Below are positions 35,341-43,749 of a stretch of 64,000 nucleotides of DNA, one piece after another. Source of the DNA: Ruminococcus sp. (GTDB lineage: Bacteria; Bacillota; Clostridia; Oscillospirales; Acutalibacteraceae); NCBI GenBank assembly GCA_017403985.1, contig JAFRDE010000020.1, positions 1 through 64,000 of the forward strand, read 5' to 3'. The notes under the pieces were generated by a model. It saw only the letters and a program-made list of their open reading frames with translations. It was not told where the DNA came from and did no database searches. Positions within the stretch are counted from its first letter, which is position 1; every line of letters begins with the position of its first letter. Position numbers and translations under genes: made by a program.

Positions 35341-35823
35341 ATGGAACAGAACAGAGCGAAAAAGCGCGTAGTGGACTCCGCTACACAGAGCTCAAAAATC
35401 ATTCGTCAGGAGGATATCAACGGTCAGCACAGGCTGTTCGGCGGCAGGCTGATGGAGTGGATCGACGAGGTCGGCGCGCTCACGGCGATGCGCCACTGCG
35501 GCGGGCTGGTAACGACCCTCGCGGTCGATCAGCTGCTGTTCAAGCACGGCGCGTACCTGAATCAGGTCATCGTGCTGGAGGGTAAGGTCACTTATGTCGG
35601 CAACACCTCGATGGAAGTGCGTGTCGACACCTATGCCGAAGAGATCCCGACGGGCAACCGCGTCGCCATCAATCACGCTTACCTGATCTTCGTCCATGTC
35701 GACGAGGACGGCAAGCCCGTTCCCATCCCCTACGGGCTCGATCTGCGATCCTACCGTGAACAGGCGGAGTGGGACGCCGCGCTCCTGCGCGCGCAAAGCC
35801 GCAAGGAGCGGTATGCGTATTAG
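35341..35823 (+). CDS. Acyl-CoA thioesterase (hotdog fold, YciA/BACH type)
   Basis: 160 residues. HRLFGGRLMEWIDEVGALTAMRHCGG contains the hotdog helix with the catalytic Asp of this class (N/H-x-x-G-G-x-L-M-x-x-x-D), followed by TLAVDQLLFKHGAYLNQVIVLEGKVTYVGNTSMEVRV. It hydrolyses acyl-CoA esters in the cytosol; chain length unknown. Single gene between its own promoter and terminator, GGAGCGATCGGTC before the ATG. Confidence 0.88.
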   Translation: MEQNRAKKRVVDSATQSSKIIRQEDINGQHRLFGGRLMEWIDEVGALTAMRHCGGLVTTLAVDQLLFKHGAYLNQVIVLEGKVTYVGNTSMEVRVDTYAEEIPTGNRVAINHAYLIFVHVDEDGKPVPIPYGLDLRSYREQAEWDAALLRAQSRKERYAY

Positions 35824-35862
35824 GATACGCCTGATCTGAATAATCTAACGGAACGCGAAACG

Positions 35863-35900
35863 AAACCTCCCCTATCGGATCGGATAGAGGAGGTTTTTTT
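35863..35900. terminator. Thioesterase terminator
   Basis: AAACCTCC / GGAGGTTT with inner CTATC/GATAG pairing, then TTTTTTT; also suits the convergent gene ending at 35913. Confidence 0.85.
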
Positions 35901-35912
35901 GACACATGAAAT

Positions 35913-36599
35913 TCAGTTGACGGTTCCGTTGACGATCTGCGCATACTGTTCCTCGGGGATCATCGGCGAGCCGATCTCTTTGATCATCTCTTCGCTGACC
36001 GTACCGCTTTCGGCGTACTGCCTTCCCGCTTTTTTCACCAGCGCCAGCCGCGGTTCGGTAACGACAGCCGCCTCCGGCGCGTTGAACATCGGGCTTTCGG
36101 GAACGGTGATCATCGTGTGCTCATTCGGAAAGCATCGGACGAACTGCAACACGGCAGCCTCAAAGTTGTGTTTGCTGTTGGGAAAACCGCAGCCGCAGAT
36201 CATCACATATTTCAGGTGTGAAAAGTCCGCCTGACCGACATGCTCGTATCGATCGCCGACCTTGTGCATCGCCATCGACGACAGCGGAAGCGTACGGTCG
36301 AGCAGCGCCTTCAGCGGCGCGGGCATACCGTAGCAGTACAGCGGATAGCTCCATATCAGCAGATCGCTTTCCAGTATTTCCTCGAGGATATCGCGCATAT
36401 CGTCATGATGGATGCAGTCGCCGCCGTTGCGCATGCAGGCGAAACAGCCGGTGCAGTATTCGATGCGTTTGTCGATCACATGGATCGTATGCACCTCGTT
36501 TTCGGCATATTCATTCATGCCGTCTACAAAGGCCCGGGTAATATGCATCGTGTCGCTTTGGTCCCTTTTGGGACTGCCGTTCAATATCAGTATCTTCAT
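35913..36599 (-). CDS. Flavodoxin-fold NAD(P)H oxidoreductase with cysteine segment
   Basis: Start ATG 36599 (MKILILNGSPK) follows GAGGAAGGA. 228 residues. FMN loop NGSPKRDQSDTMH, then YCTGCFACMRNGGDCIHHDDM (about 49-68), a cysteine set seen in iron-sulfur flavoproteins, and IWSYPLYCYGMPAPLKALLDR. This is the NAD(P)H-dependent oxidoreductase group often called flavodoxin family protein. A peroxiredoxin gene lies 23 bases upstream on the same strand, pointing to redox defence. Confidence 0.85.
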   Translation of the reverse strand: MKILILNGSPKRDQSDTMHITRAFVDGMNEYAENEVHTIHVIDKRIEYCTGCFACMRNGGDCIHHDDMRDILEEILESDLLIWSYPLYCYGMPAPLKALLDRTLPLSSMAMHKVGDRYEHVGQADFSHLKYVMICGCGFPNSKHNFEAAVLQFVRCFPNEHTMITVPESPMFNAPEAAVVTEPRLALVKKAGRQYAESGTVSEEMIKEIGSPMIPEEQYAQIVNGTVN

Positions 36600-36622
36600 A
36601 AACAATCCTTCCTCTGTACTCC

Positions 36623-37078
36623 TCACGCCAGCTCGCCGAGCATCTGCGCAGGATTATCCACCGCCTTGACCTTATCGAAGGCTTTGACGATCACGCCGTT
36701 TTCGTCGATCAGGTAGGTGGTGCGGACGACGCCCATGCTGACCTTGCCGTAGAGCTTCTTTTCCTTCCAGACGTCATACGCCTGGATCACCGTCTTTTCG
36801 GTATCGGAAAGGAGCGTGAACGGCAGACCGTACTTTTCTTCAAAGCGTTTATGCGACTGTACCGTATCCTTGCTCACGCCGAGGACGACGGCGCCCTTCT
36901 TACGAAACTGCGGATACAGCTCACCGAACGCGCAAGCCTGCTTGCTGCAGCCCGAGGTCATATCCTTGGGATAGAAATACAAAACAACCTTCTGCCCCCT
37001 GTAATCCGACAGCGACTTGAGCTCGCCGTTCTGGTCGGGCAGTGTGAATTCGGGTGCAGCAGTACCGATAGCTAACAT
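36623..37078 (-). CDS. bcp: Peroxiredoxin, Bcp/PrxQ type
   Basis: 151 residues, normal for thiol peroxidase Bcp. LPDQNGELKSLSDYRGQKVVLYFYPKDMTSGCSKQACAF holds the peroxidatic Cys (about 45) and a resolving Cys five residues on (Cys-x4-Cys), followed by VVLGVSKDTVQSHKRFEEKYGLPFTLLSD. It reduces hydrogen peroxide and organic hydroperoxides with thioredoxin. Co-oriented with the flavodoxin-like oxidoreductase. Confidence 0.93.
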   Translation of the reverse strand: MLAIGTAAPEFTLPDQNGELKSLSDYRGQKVVLYFYPKDMTSGCSKQACAFGELYPQFRKKGAVVLGVSKDTVQSHKRFEEKYGLPFTLLSDTEKTVIQAYDVWKEKKLYGKVSMGVVRTTYLIDENGVIVKAFDKVKAVDNPAQMLGELA

Positions 37079-37122
37079 AATATTACCTCCGTAAATGGTT
37101 CTTGATAATCAGGTTTTCTTCC

Positions 37123-37929
37123 TTATGATTCTTTCTTTAATACCAGCAGTACAAAATCGATAGGCGTTGTCAGGCGATCACACTCGGATAATCGGTTCAT
37201 CCCCGCCGTAGGCGTATGATAATAATACGGCGTCATCTGAAAGAGCGCGGAGATATCCCCGCGATCGGTCAGCGTGATCTCATCCCGCACGCGGATTCGC
37301 TCCGCAACGCGAAAGCCCTCCGCGTCCGGCTCCTTTTCATCGTTGAGATACGGCTCGTCATAGAGCAGCTCCTTGAGCCCGAACAGGTGATCTCTGCCCG
37401 GGATCGCCGTGAGCAGAACGCCGTCGTCGGCGAGCACCCTGCCGAATTCCCGCGCATGAAAGGGAGCGAAAAGATGAAACGCCGTTTTGACCGCCTTGTC
37501 CCGTATCGGGATGGACGCGATGTTCGCCACAAAGAACTCGGCGGGACATTTGCGCTTTGCGGCAAGGCGCACCATGTTCTTGCTCAGGTCAAAGCCGTAA
37601 AAGCTGCGGCTCAAACGCTCACATGCGTAGGCGGTATACCAGCCCTCGCCGCAGCAGATATCCAGAACCGTATCACCCTGTGCGGAATACGCGCTCAGGC
37701 AATCGGCGACCGCTTCGGCAAGAGGCTCGTAATAGCCTTTATTGAGAAAGTCGCGGCGGGAGCGCGCCATGTCTTTGTTGTCGCCGACAGCGTCGCCCTT
37801 TCGCGAGGATGACAGCAGATTGACATACCCCTCCCTGGCGACATCGTAACAGTGCCGGTTGACGCATCTCCATATTCTGTTTTCACAACTCAGCGCCTCG
37901 CCGCAGACCGGACATATCAGTATACTCAT
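37123..37929 (-). CDS. rlmA: 23S rRNA (guanine) methyltransferase, RlmA family
   Basis: Start ATG 37929 (MSILICPVCG) is chosen because the upstream part of the frame overlaps the GNAT gene and is not conserved. 268 residues. N-terminal zinc site CPVCGEALSCENRIWRC with a second pair NRHC, then YDVAREGYVNLL as in E. coli RlmA. The SAM fold follows: VLDICCGEGWYT (motif I), FDLSKNMVRLAAKR, FHLFAPFHAREFGRVL, and the ending FQMTPYYYHT. Modifies N1 of G745 or G748 in 23S rRNA; which one cannot be told. Confidence 0.88.
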   Translation of the reverse strand: MSILICPVCGEALSCENRIWRCVNRHCYDVAREGYVNLLSSSRKGDAVGDNKDMARSRRDFLNKGYYEPLAEAVADCLSAYSAQGDTVLDICCGEGWYTAYACERLSRSFYGFDLSKNMVRLAAKRKCPAEFFVANIASIPIRDKAVKTAFHLFAPFHAREFGRVLADDGVLLTAIPGRDHLFGLKELLYDEPYLNDEKEPDAEGFRVAERIRVRDEITLTDRGDISALFQMTPYYYHTPTAGMNRLSECDRLTTPIDFVLLVLKKES

Positions 37930-37982
37930 CTTGTTAACTCTCTTCTCATCAGCGAGATTCACAACGTTTTTTAATTTATCCG

Positions 37983-38426
37983 TTATTCCACCGTGAACCC
38001 CGTCCATTCGATGTGATTGTACTGCATCACTTCATCCGATTTTTCCATTCCCAGTTTTTCATAAAACGGGATCGCGTTTTCATTTGCGATCAGATAGACG
38101 GCAATATCCTTCTCGCCGCCCGCGATATCGTGCGCGGTCTTCATCAGGCGGGTGCCGATCCCCTGTCCTTCGTATGCTCTGTCGACGCCCAAATCCGTCA
38201 CATACAGCCAGTAGGCAAAGTCCGTCAGTCCGAACAGCGTGCCGACGATCCTGCCGTCCCGATCCTTCGCGATCAGGCTGATCGACACATTGCCGACGAG
38301 CTTCGCGATCCTTTGCTCAAATCGCTCCTTCGGATACTGCGAGCCCAGATCCGTCCGCTTGAGAAAATCGATATACTCCTGTGCGGTCACCCGCTCCTCT
38401 CTGATCCTGATATCCTCGTTCATCAT
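37983..38426 (-). CDS. GNAT-family N-acetyltransferase
   Basis: 147 residues. Acetyl-CoA binding motif A is clear: LGVDRAYEGQGIGTRLMKTAHDIA (about 83-106), followed by IAVYLIANENAIPFYEKLGME. Substrate unknown. The promoter ATGACA, 17-base spacer, TATACT lies at about 38454-38482 on the minus strand with an 18-base palindrome in its spacer. Divergent from the E2-like gene. Confidence 0.87.
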   Translation of the reverse strand: MMNEDIRIREERVTAQEYIDFLKRTDLGSQYPKERFEQRIAKLVGNVSISLIAKDRDGRIVGTLFGLTDFAYWLYVTDLGVDRAYEGQGIGTRLMKTAHDIAGGEKDIAVYLIANENAIPFYEKLGMEKSDEVMQYNHIEWTGFTVE

Positions 38427-38465
38427 GATTCTCCTCGTTATTCGTTTCTTTTTTCACAGTATAGC

Positions 38466-38483
38466 ACAAAGAGCGCTCTTTGT
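38466..38483. promoter_or_regulatory. 18-base perfect palindrome, likely operator
   Basis: ACAAAGAGCGCTCTTTGT is a complete palindrome. It lies within the spacer of the minus-strand GNAT promoter and about 33 bases from the -35 of the divergent E2-like gene, so a bound dimer could control both. Confidence 0.5.
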
Positions 38484-38515
38484 CATCATCTATCATACAA
38501 ATATGTACGGAGCGA

Positions 38516-38544
38516 TAGACAAAGCCGGATCAATATGCTAATAT
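38516..38544 (+). promoter_or_regulatory. Promoter of the E2-like gene
   Basis: TAGACA, 17-base spacer, TAATAT, about 25 bases before the start, with GGAGG in between. Confidence 0.6.
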
Positions 38545-38570
38545 TATCAAAAAAGACAAAGGAGGATATC

Positions 38571-39149
38571 ATGATGCCTCAAAACAGGAACGAACGTCTG
38601 GCAAAGGATTATCGCGGCATGATGAAGATACAGGATCGCCCGTATCTTTCGTGGATCGCGACAAAAGGCGAGCCTCCCTATGCGGAGGAATACCTTCTGC
38701 ATGTCAAGCTCAGGACCTATGTGCTCTCTGTGCAGTCCGACAGATACACCGTAGGCGCCGTGCATCGCTGTACGGTCAGGGTGACGCTGTGGGACTCCTA
38801 CCCTGTGATGGCTCCGTATGTCAAGATGCTCGATATCCCTCCCGTCTTCCATCCCGACTGGTATTCCAAAGGCGTCTACTCGCCGTCTGAGCCGTGGCGT
38901 CCCGAAACCTCGCTGAAGGACTATATCATGCGGATGCTTGCTACCCTTTGCGGCGACCCGGAAGGGTTTGAAACCAATACCCCGGCGAACTACAAGGCGC
39001 TCGACTGGTATATGAAAAACCGTAACGACGCCTCTCTTCTCCCCTCCGATACGACCGAGCTGACCGAAAACAGCGCTGAAGAAACCGCCGCTTTGGAAAG
39101 AGCCGCGTCATCACCCGGTGAAATCGTCGACGATCATCCCTTCGGATAA
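38571..39149 (+). CDS. Ubiquitin-conjugating-enzyme (E2) fold protein without catalytic cysteine
   Basis: Start ATG 38571 (or 38574), after AAAGGAGGATATC. 192 residues. Residues 8-150 follow an E2 core: helix 1 RLAKDYRGMMKI, beta-meander with YPVMAPYVKMLDIPPVFHPDWYSKGVY (E2 pattern YP-x-x-P-P ... FHPN-x-Y-x-x-G), then W109 and SLKDYIMRMLATL, and TPANYKALDWYMKN (E2 pattern SPAN-x-x-A-x-x-x-Y). The position ten residues after His94, where E2s have the active Cys, is Ser104. The tail 155-192 is acidic and low-complexity. No E1, JAB or ubiquitin-like gene adjoins it. It could bind rather than conjugate, like UEV proteins. Confidence 0.7.
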   Translation: MMPQNRNERLAKDYRGMMKIQDRPYLSWIATKGEPPYAEEYLLHVKLRTYVLSVQSDRYTVGAVHRCTVRVTLWDSYPVMAPYVKMLDIPPVFHPDWYSKGVYSPSEPWRPETSLKDYIMRMLATLCGDPEGFETNTPANYKALDWYMKNRNDASLLPSDTTELTENSAEETAALERAASSPGEIVDDHPFG

Positions 39150-39161
39150 TCTGATATGAAA

Positions 39162-39200
39162 CATCCCTGCCAAACGTGCTGTTCGGCAGGGATGATTTTT
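39162..39200 (+). terminator. Terminator of the E2-like gene
   Basis: CATCCCTGCC / GGCAGGGATG stem, then ATTTTTAAT. Confidence 0.85.
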
Positions 39201-39220
39201 AATCCTGATAGAATTCTTCG

Positions 39221-39892
39221 TCACCAGATAAACGGGATGACCTTATTCTTAACTCTCTTCTTATACTCGGCGTAACCCTCCAGATCCTTTTCGAGCACCT
39301 TTTCCTCGTTCCTCATCCTCACGGCGATGATGGGGATATACAGCAGGGTGATCGCGACCGAGATCGGCGAGCCGAGGACGACCCCCATCGACAGGAACAA
39401 AAACAGCGTCGCGCTGTACATCGGGTGGCGCACCACGCCGTACAGACCGGTGTCGATGACCTTCTGACCCTCCTGGACCTCGATCGTCCGCGAGAGGTAG
39501 GTATTCTCCCTGAGCACCTCGGCGTACATCGCGTAAGCGAGCAGGGACACGACCGCGCCTGCGTATACCAGCCAGTCAGGCGTCACGATCCATGAAAAGC
39601 GGAAGTTCAGCCCCGCGACGACAAACGCCGCTATGAACATCAGCCCGCTGAGAGCGACCACCGCCTTCTGTTCCTTTTCCTCCTCCTTCGCGTTCAGCCT
39701 CTTTTTCAGCAGCTCGGGATTCAAAAACATCATCACGATCCCCGCGATGAACATCGGGATAAAGAGGACGCCGATGAACAGCCACGCGTTCCAATAGCCT
39801 AACGACCCGGCAGGGAGGAACAGCAGCAACCCGATCAGAACCAGCCCCGCGAGAAATTTGCCTATCGCCTGAAAGAAAAGTTTTGCGCTCAT
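39221..39892 (-). CDS. Isoprenylcysteine carboxyl methyltransferase (ICMT/PEMT) family membrane protein
   Basis: Start ATG 39892 (MSAKLFFQ) follows GGAGGAATATACA; promoter TTGCAA, 17-base spacer, TATAAT upstream. 223 residues with five helices. The C-terminal SAM-binding part is typical: VIDTGLYGVVRHPMYSATLFLFLSMGVVLGSP (R-H-P-x-Y), then RMRNEEKVLEKDLEGYAEYKKRVKNKVIPFIW. In bacteria such proteins methylate small molecules or lipids; the substrate is unknown. Confidence 0.87.
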   Translation of the reverse strand: MSAKLFFQAIGKFLAGLVLIGLLLFLPAGSLGYWNAWLFIGVLFIPMFIAGIVMMFLNPELLKKRLNAKEEEKEQKAVVALSGLMFIAAFVVAGLNFRFSWIVTPDWLVYAGAVVSLLAYAMYAEVLRENTYLSRTIEVQEGQKVIDTGLYGVVRHPMYSATLFLFLSMGVVLGSPISVAITLLYIPIIAVRMRNEEKVLEKDLEGYAEYKKRVKNKVIPFIW

Positions 39893-40024
39893 TGTATATT
39901 CCTCCGATATCCGTTCTGATTTCATTATATCTGTTAAGCGGCAGGATTGCAAGACTTTCCAACAGATAGCATTACAGCCGGAGGGGTGACAGGATGTCAA
40001 GCCCGACCGGCTGTTCCTATATAT

Positions 40025-41209
40025 CTATCTCTTATCATCCAGCGCTCTGCGGTAGATCCTCTCGACATCGTTCGCGTCGAGGGGTCTTATCCTCGACAGA
40101 CGCAGGGTATCGTTCAGCGTCGCGTCGAGGGCGAGCTGATGCAGATCGTCCTCCGTGATACCGACGTTCAGCTCGTTCAGATTCGTCGGCATGCCGATCG
40201 AGCGGAAGAAGCCGACGGTGCATCCGATCCCTTTTCCGGCGGCGGTCAGATCGTCCGCTTCATCCACGCCCCAGACGCTTCTCGCGAAACGCGCGAAACG
40301 CGACGGACAGTCGCGGTACAGCTCCTGAGCCCACGCGCCCCAGACTGCCGCCAAGGATGCTCCGTGAGTCACGCCGTAACGCGCCGAAAGCGGATGGCCG
40401 AGCTTGTGAACAGAAAAGTCCTTTCCCCTGCCGCATTCGGTGAGGTTGTTGTGCGACAGGCTCGACGCCCAGAACACCTCCGCCATCGCGTCATAGTCCG
40501 CGGGATCCTTCACAGCGACCGCGCCGTTTTTGACGACGGTACGCAGGAGTCCCTCGGCGATCTCATCGGTCAGGTCGCATTTGACGTCGGGGATGAAATA
40601 GCGCTCCATCGTGTGCATCATGATATCCGTCACGCCCGCGGCGACCTGGTAAGGCGGCAGGGTCGCGCCCCATTCGGGGTTCATCACCGCAAAGCGGCAG
40701 CGGTTGAAGGGCGTATTGATCCCCGCCTTTTTGCCGAGTTCGGTATTGGTCAGCACCGCAGAATCGCTCATCTCGCTGCCCGCGGCGGGCATGGTCAGCA
40801 CCGCGCCGACAGGGAGCGATTTCGTCAGCGGAACCTTCTTCGTCCAGATGTCCCAGAGCTTTTCGTCCGGATTCGCCACGCCGTGCGCGATCCCTTTCGC
40901 CGTGTCGATCGCGCTGCCGCCGCCGACAGCGATGATGATATCGGCGTTCATATCGAGCGCTTTCCGCACACCATCTTCGGCGTGGGAAAGCGTAGGGTTC
41001 GGCTGCGCTCCGCCGAATTCTTCAACGGCGATCCCCGCCTCCTCCAAAGAATCCTTGACGCGCGCGAGCAAACCGCTTCTGACGACGCTGCCCTGTCCGT
41101 AGACGAGCAGGGCACGCCCACCGTATTTCGCGGCGACCTCGCCGACCTGAGCCTCGACGCCTCTGCCGAAAATCACTTCCGTGGGGATATGAAATCTGAA
41201 ATTATCCAT
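40025..41209 (-). CDS. Iron-containing alcohol dehydrogenase (BdhA/YqhD-type butanol dehydrogenase)
   Basis: Start ATG 41209 (MDNFRFHIPTEVIFG) follows AAGGAGGAACAGC. 394 residues. NFRFHIPTEVIFGRGVE start, GGGSAIDTAKGIA (about 98), MPAAGSEMSDSAVLTN, metal ligands Asp and His in GVTDIMMHTMERYF (about 194-198) and His in DFSVHKLGHPLSARYGVTHGASLA (about 264 and 278). It belongs to the NAD(P)H-dependent aldehyde reducing group, distinct from the FucO type at 5526. Likely role: reduction of butyraldehyde or other toxic aldehydes. Confidence 0.9.
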   Translation of the reverse strand: MDNFRFHIPTEVIFGRGVEAQVGEVAAKYGGRALLVYGQGSVVRSGLLARVKDSLEEAGIAVEEFGGAQPNPTLSHAEDGVRKALDMNADIIIAVGGGSAIDTAKGIAHGVANPDEKLWDIWTKKVPLTKSLPVGAVLTMPAAGSEMSDSAVLTNTELGKKAGINTPFNRCRFAVMNPEWGATLPPYQVAAGVTDIMMHTMERYFIPDVKCDLTDEIAEGLLRTVVKNGAVAVKDPADYDAMAEVFWASSLSHNNLTECGRGKDFSVHKLGHPLSARYGVTHGASLAAVWGAWAQELYRDCPSRFARFARSVWGVDEADDLTAAGKGIGCTVGFFRSIGMPTNLNELNVGITEDDLHQLALDATLNDTLRLSRIRPLDANDVERIYRRALDDKR

Positions 41210-41236
41210 GCTGTTCCTCCTTGCACGATTAAGAAA

Positions 41237-41286
41237 CAAATCCCCGAAACTTACGGTGAAAACCATCCGTAAGCGCGGGGATAAAT
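41237..41286 (-). terminator. Terminator after acylphosphatase
   Basis: On the minus strand ATCCCCG ... CGGGGAT with an inner CTTACGG / CCGTAAG stem, then TTTGTTTC. Ends the phospholipase-like / acylphosphatase transcript. Confidence 0.75.
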
Positions 41287-41574
41287 TTATCTATATTTGT
41301 CATTGAAGCCGCGCTCGTCCGGGTCGACCGCGATCGTCTTGACCTCCATACGGTCGATGCGGATATAACTGCCGCGTTCGAGTGAAGAAACGACGTCGTC
41401 GATCTGGCGCTCGGTGCCCTGGATCTCCATGCTGACGGAGTCGTCATACTCGTTGCGCACCCAGCCCGACACACCGTAAGCCCTTGCCGCCTGCGTGGCG
41501 CGCCAGCGGAACCCGACCGCCTGTACCTGTCCGTAAAAGCGGATATACTTCCGTACGATATGCTTCCTGAACAT
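41287..41574 (-). CDS. acyP: Acylphosphatase
   Basis: Start ATG 41574 is preferred (GAAGGATAAC upstream) over a TTG at 41589. 95 residues. YGQVQAVGFRWRATQAARAYGVSGWVRNEYDDSVSMEIQG shows the catalytic Arg (in GFRWR) and Asn (in GWVRN) of the family. Hydrolyses carboxyl-phosphate bonds in acylphosphates such as acetyl phosphate. It starts just before the stop of the upstream gene, so translation is probably coupled. Confidence 0.93.
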   Translation of the reverse strand: MFRKHIVRKYIRFYGQVQAVGFRWRATQAARAYGVSGWVRNEYDDSVSMEIQGTERQIDDVVSSLERGSYIRIDRMEVKTIAVDPDERGFNDKYR

Positions 41575-41578
41575 AGCG

Positions 41579-42334
41579 TTATCCTTCAATATAGGAACGG
41601 CTGCCGATCACCTCGCGGAACGCCTCCTCATCGATCTCGCCGCCGACAAACGCCTGAGCCGCTTCGATATACTTCACCGCGTCGTTCTGCGCGCGCTGAT
41701 ACAGCGGCGCGAATCCGCGCAGATCCATATTATCCAGCTCCCTGCTGCGGTAGGAGATCAGCGCTAATTTCGTATGCGTCAGGCTCGCGAAAAAGTTCAG
41801 CCTGCCCTTTTTATCCTCAACGATCTTATAAAACGGCGCCATGTCGCGGTGACCCGCCTTCAGCTTTTCCCATGCGTCCTTCCATCCGTAGATCGCGGTG
41901 ATCGCGCCGCCGACAGAGTCCTCCATCGAATCGGGCAGGAAAGGCGGGATATTGATCTTGCCGCCGTTGAGCCTGTCCAGCTTATGCTCGATCGCCATAT
42001 GCATCGCGTAGCTGTTCTTCGCCTTACGGTTGATGTAGGGATGGGTATCCGAATCCAGCGCGTAGTGGCACAAAAATCCTGCCAGATACGCGAACACATC
42101 CTGATCGTCCTTCGCGCGTTTCGCGAGCTCCGTCAGGAAATCGCCCGTATGCTCGCGGTGCATGACCGACGAGTATTTGTTCACGCGGTTACTCAGCGGC
42201 TTCATATAGAAGTGATAGAACAGATACGGATCGGGTCCCAACAACCCGAAGTGATAAATTTCCGGATCAATATCCAATTCCATTTTTCGGGCGATCTTAA
42301 ATCCGAAATTGGTATGGACAACGATATCAGGCAT
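41579..42334 (-). CDS. Zinc-dependent phospholipase C family protein
   Basis: 251 residues. PDIVVHTNFGFKIARKM, LLGPDPYLFYHF, HREHTGDFLTEL and FLCHYALDSDTHPYIN contain the spaced His/Asp residues of the zinc-dependent phospholipase C fold (H-x-x-x-G, GPD, H-x3-D). No signal peptide, unlike toxin PLCs, so this cytosolic Clostridia subgroup probably has another phosphodiesterase-like role. Promoter TAGACA, 17-base spacer, TATACT lies upstream. Confidence 0.85.
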   Translation of the reverse strand: MPDIVVHTNFGFKIARKMELDIDPEIYHFGLLGPDPYLFYHFYMKPLSNRVNKYSSVMHREHTGDFLTELAKRAKDDQDVFAYLAGFLCHYALDSDTHPYINRKAKNSYAMHMAIEHKLDRLNGGKINIPPFLPDSMEDSVGGAITAIYGWKDAWEKLKAGHRDMAPFYKIVEDKKGRLNFFASLTHTKLALISYRSRELDNMDLRGFAPLYQRAQNDAVKYIEAAQAFVGGEIDEEAFREVIGSRSYIEG

Positions 42335-42505
42335 GTAAATACCTCCGATTGACAGTTGAAATTCCTGTATGAACTCGCATCAAAAAAACGTTTTGATCAC
42401 GATTTTTCCATACATATTATTATCCGATATTAGTATAACAGAAACAAAGCAATTTGTCTATGCCGTTTTTTCTTTTCAGATATTTTTATTCGCCGATTTT
42501 GCACA

Positions 42506-42946
42506 CTACAGCATTTTCTGCATCCGTGTACATTCGAACTGCCAGCTCAGAAAAACGCTGTCGTCCGCACGGGTATAGCCGAGCTTTTCATAAAAGCCGA
42601 CCGCTTCCAGCCGGCTGTCGATCACGATCTTACGATAGCCGAGCTCTCTGATCCACTGTTCCGCTTCCCCGATCACCTTCCTGCCGAGGTTTTTTCCGCG
42701 GTATTCGGGCAGCACGACAACCCGACCGATCAGCACGCACTCGCGGCTTAGCTCATAAAAGCGGCAGGTCGCGACAGGATACTCGTCGTCGAGCAGGACG
42801 ATGTACCTGCTTTCGTCGCCGTCGTGCTCGTCAAATTCATCCCGCAGGGAGATACGGTGCTGACGGTTCATCCCCTCGATCCTGACCGAAAACGCGCCCG
42901 CCTTCTGCCAAAGCTCCGTCGCGCGGAGTACTTTTATCTCATCCAA
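42506..42946 (-). CDS. GNAT-family N-acetyltransferase (ElaA-like)
   Basis: 146 residues. LIGRVVVLPEYRGKNLGRKVIGEAEQWI carries the acetyl-CoA loop (R-G-K-x-L-G), followed by IVIDSRLEAVGFYEKLGY. The R-H-x-V-F-x-x-E-Q type start of ElaA is replaced by FSVRIEGMNRQHRISLRDEFDEHD, which has similar spacing. Substrate unknown. It lies next to a CPBP protease gene, 25 bases downstream of that gene's end. Confidence 0.82.
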   Translation of the reverse strand: MDEIKVLRATELWQKAGAFSVRIEGMNRQHRISLRDEFDEHDGDESRYIVLLDDEYPVATCRFYELSRECVLIGRVVVLPEYRGKNLGRKVIGEAEQWIRELGYRKIVIDSRLEAVGFYEKLGYTRADDSVFLSWQFECTRMQKML

Positions 42947-42970
42947 AATATCACCTTGCTTTCCTGTGGA

Positions 42971-43723
42971 TCAAAACGCGATCAGCCATATCGTTCTCGA
43001 GACGATATGGAACAGCATGTGACTGAGCATCGCGTACTGGATGCCGTATTTGCGGTAAAGCCATCCGAAAACCAGCCCGAACGCGCCGTTGAGCAAAAAG
43101 CATCTCAGCAGGATCAGCGGCGTCAGCGTCCCGAACGTCTGCAGCGTCATCGGCAGATGTCCCGTGACAAACAGCAAAGCTGCGATGACGTTGGCGACGA
43201 TGAACACCCCCGTCGGTATCTCCTCTCTCTTGCGGAAGAATATCTTCCACATGAGGAACACCAGCAGGCTCATCAAAAACAGCCGCATCCACACTTCCTC
43301 TATCACGCCGCCGTACAGGATCGAAGCGAGCCATGTCACCGGGGCGAACGATCCGGCGCCGGAATAATCCAGCCCGGGGATCCAGTTGGCGAAGGTCCAC
43401 GCGTCAAGGCTGAACACCGCGCCGCCGATCAGCGATATGCTCACCGCTTTGATCAGCTTGGAGCCCTCAAACTTAAACGACCGCATCAAGCCGATCTTGT
43501 CGGACAGGATATAGCCGAAGAAGCCGAATACCAGCGTAAGAGCTACCGGCTGGATACAGCTGATCACGAGAACCAGCTCCCTGCTGCCGACCTGACCGAT
43601 CGCCTCGTCCATCAAAGCCGGATCGAGCGTATCCAGCGTCATCAGCGTCGCGAAATACGCGCCGACGATCGCGATAGGAAGCAGCACCAGCGTAAACAGC
43701 AGCGCTCTTTTGATTCTGCTCAT
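42971..43723 (-). CDS. CPBP-family intramembrane metalloprotease (CAAX protease/bacteriocin-processing type)
   Basis: 250 residues, about seven helices. Signature motifs: EEVWMRLF (E-E-x-x-x-R, about 143), FVTGHLPMTL (His, about 191) and LSHMLFHIVSRT (H-x-x-x-N-like, here HMLFH, about 234). These glutamyl proteases cleave prenylated or peptide substrates in the membrane. The substrate is unknown; the nearest small peptide gene is 14 kb away. Confidence 0.87.
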   Translation of the reverse strand: MSRIKRALLFTLVLLPIAIVGAYFATLMTLDTLDPALMDEAIGQVGSRELVLVISCIQPVALTLVFGFFGYILSDKIGLMRSFKFEGSKLIKAVSISLIGGAVFSLDAWTFANWIPGLDYSGAGSFAPVTWLASILYGGVIEEVWMRLFLMSLLVFLMWKIFFRKREEIPTGVFIVANVIAALLFVTGHLPMTLQTFGTLTPLILLRCFLLNGAFGLVFGWLYRKYGIQYAMLSHMLFHIVSRTIWLIAF

Positions 43724-43749
43724 AATTGTACTCCTTTAACAAAACGTAG

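Noticed and set aside
39947..41272. Plus-strand frame of 441 codons over the butanol dehydrogenase
   Set aside because: Arg/His-rich antisense shadow of a well-conserved enzyme.
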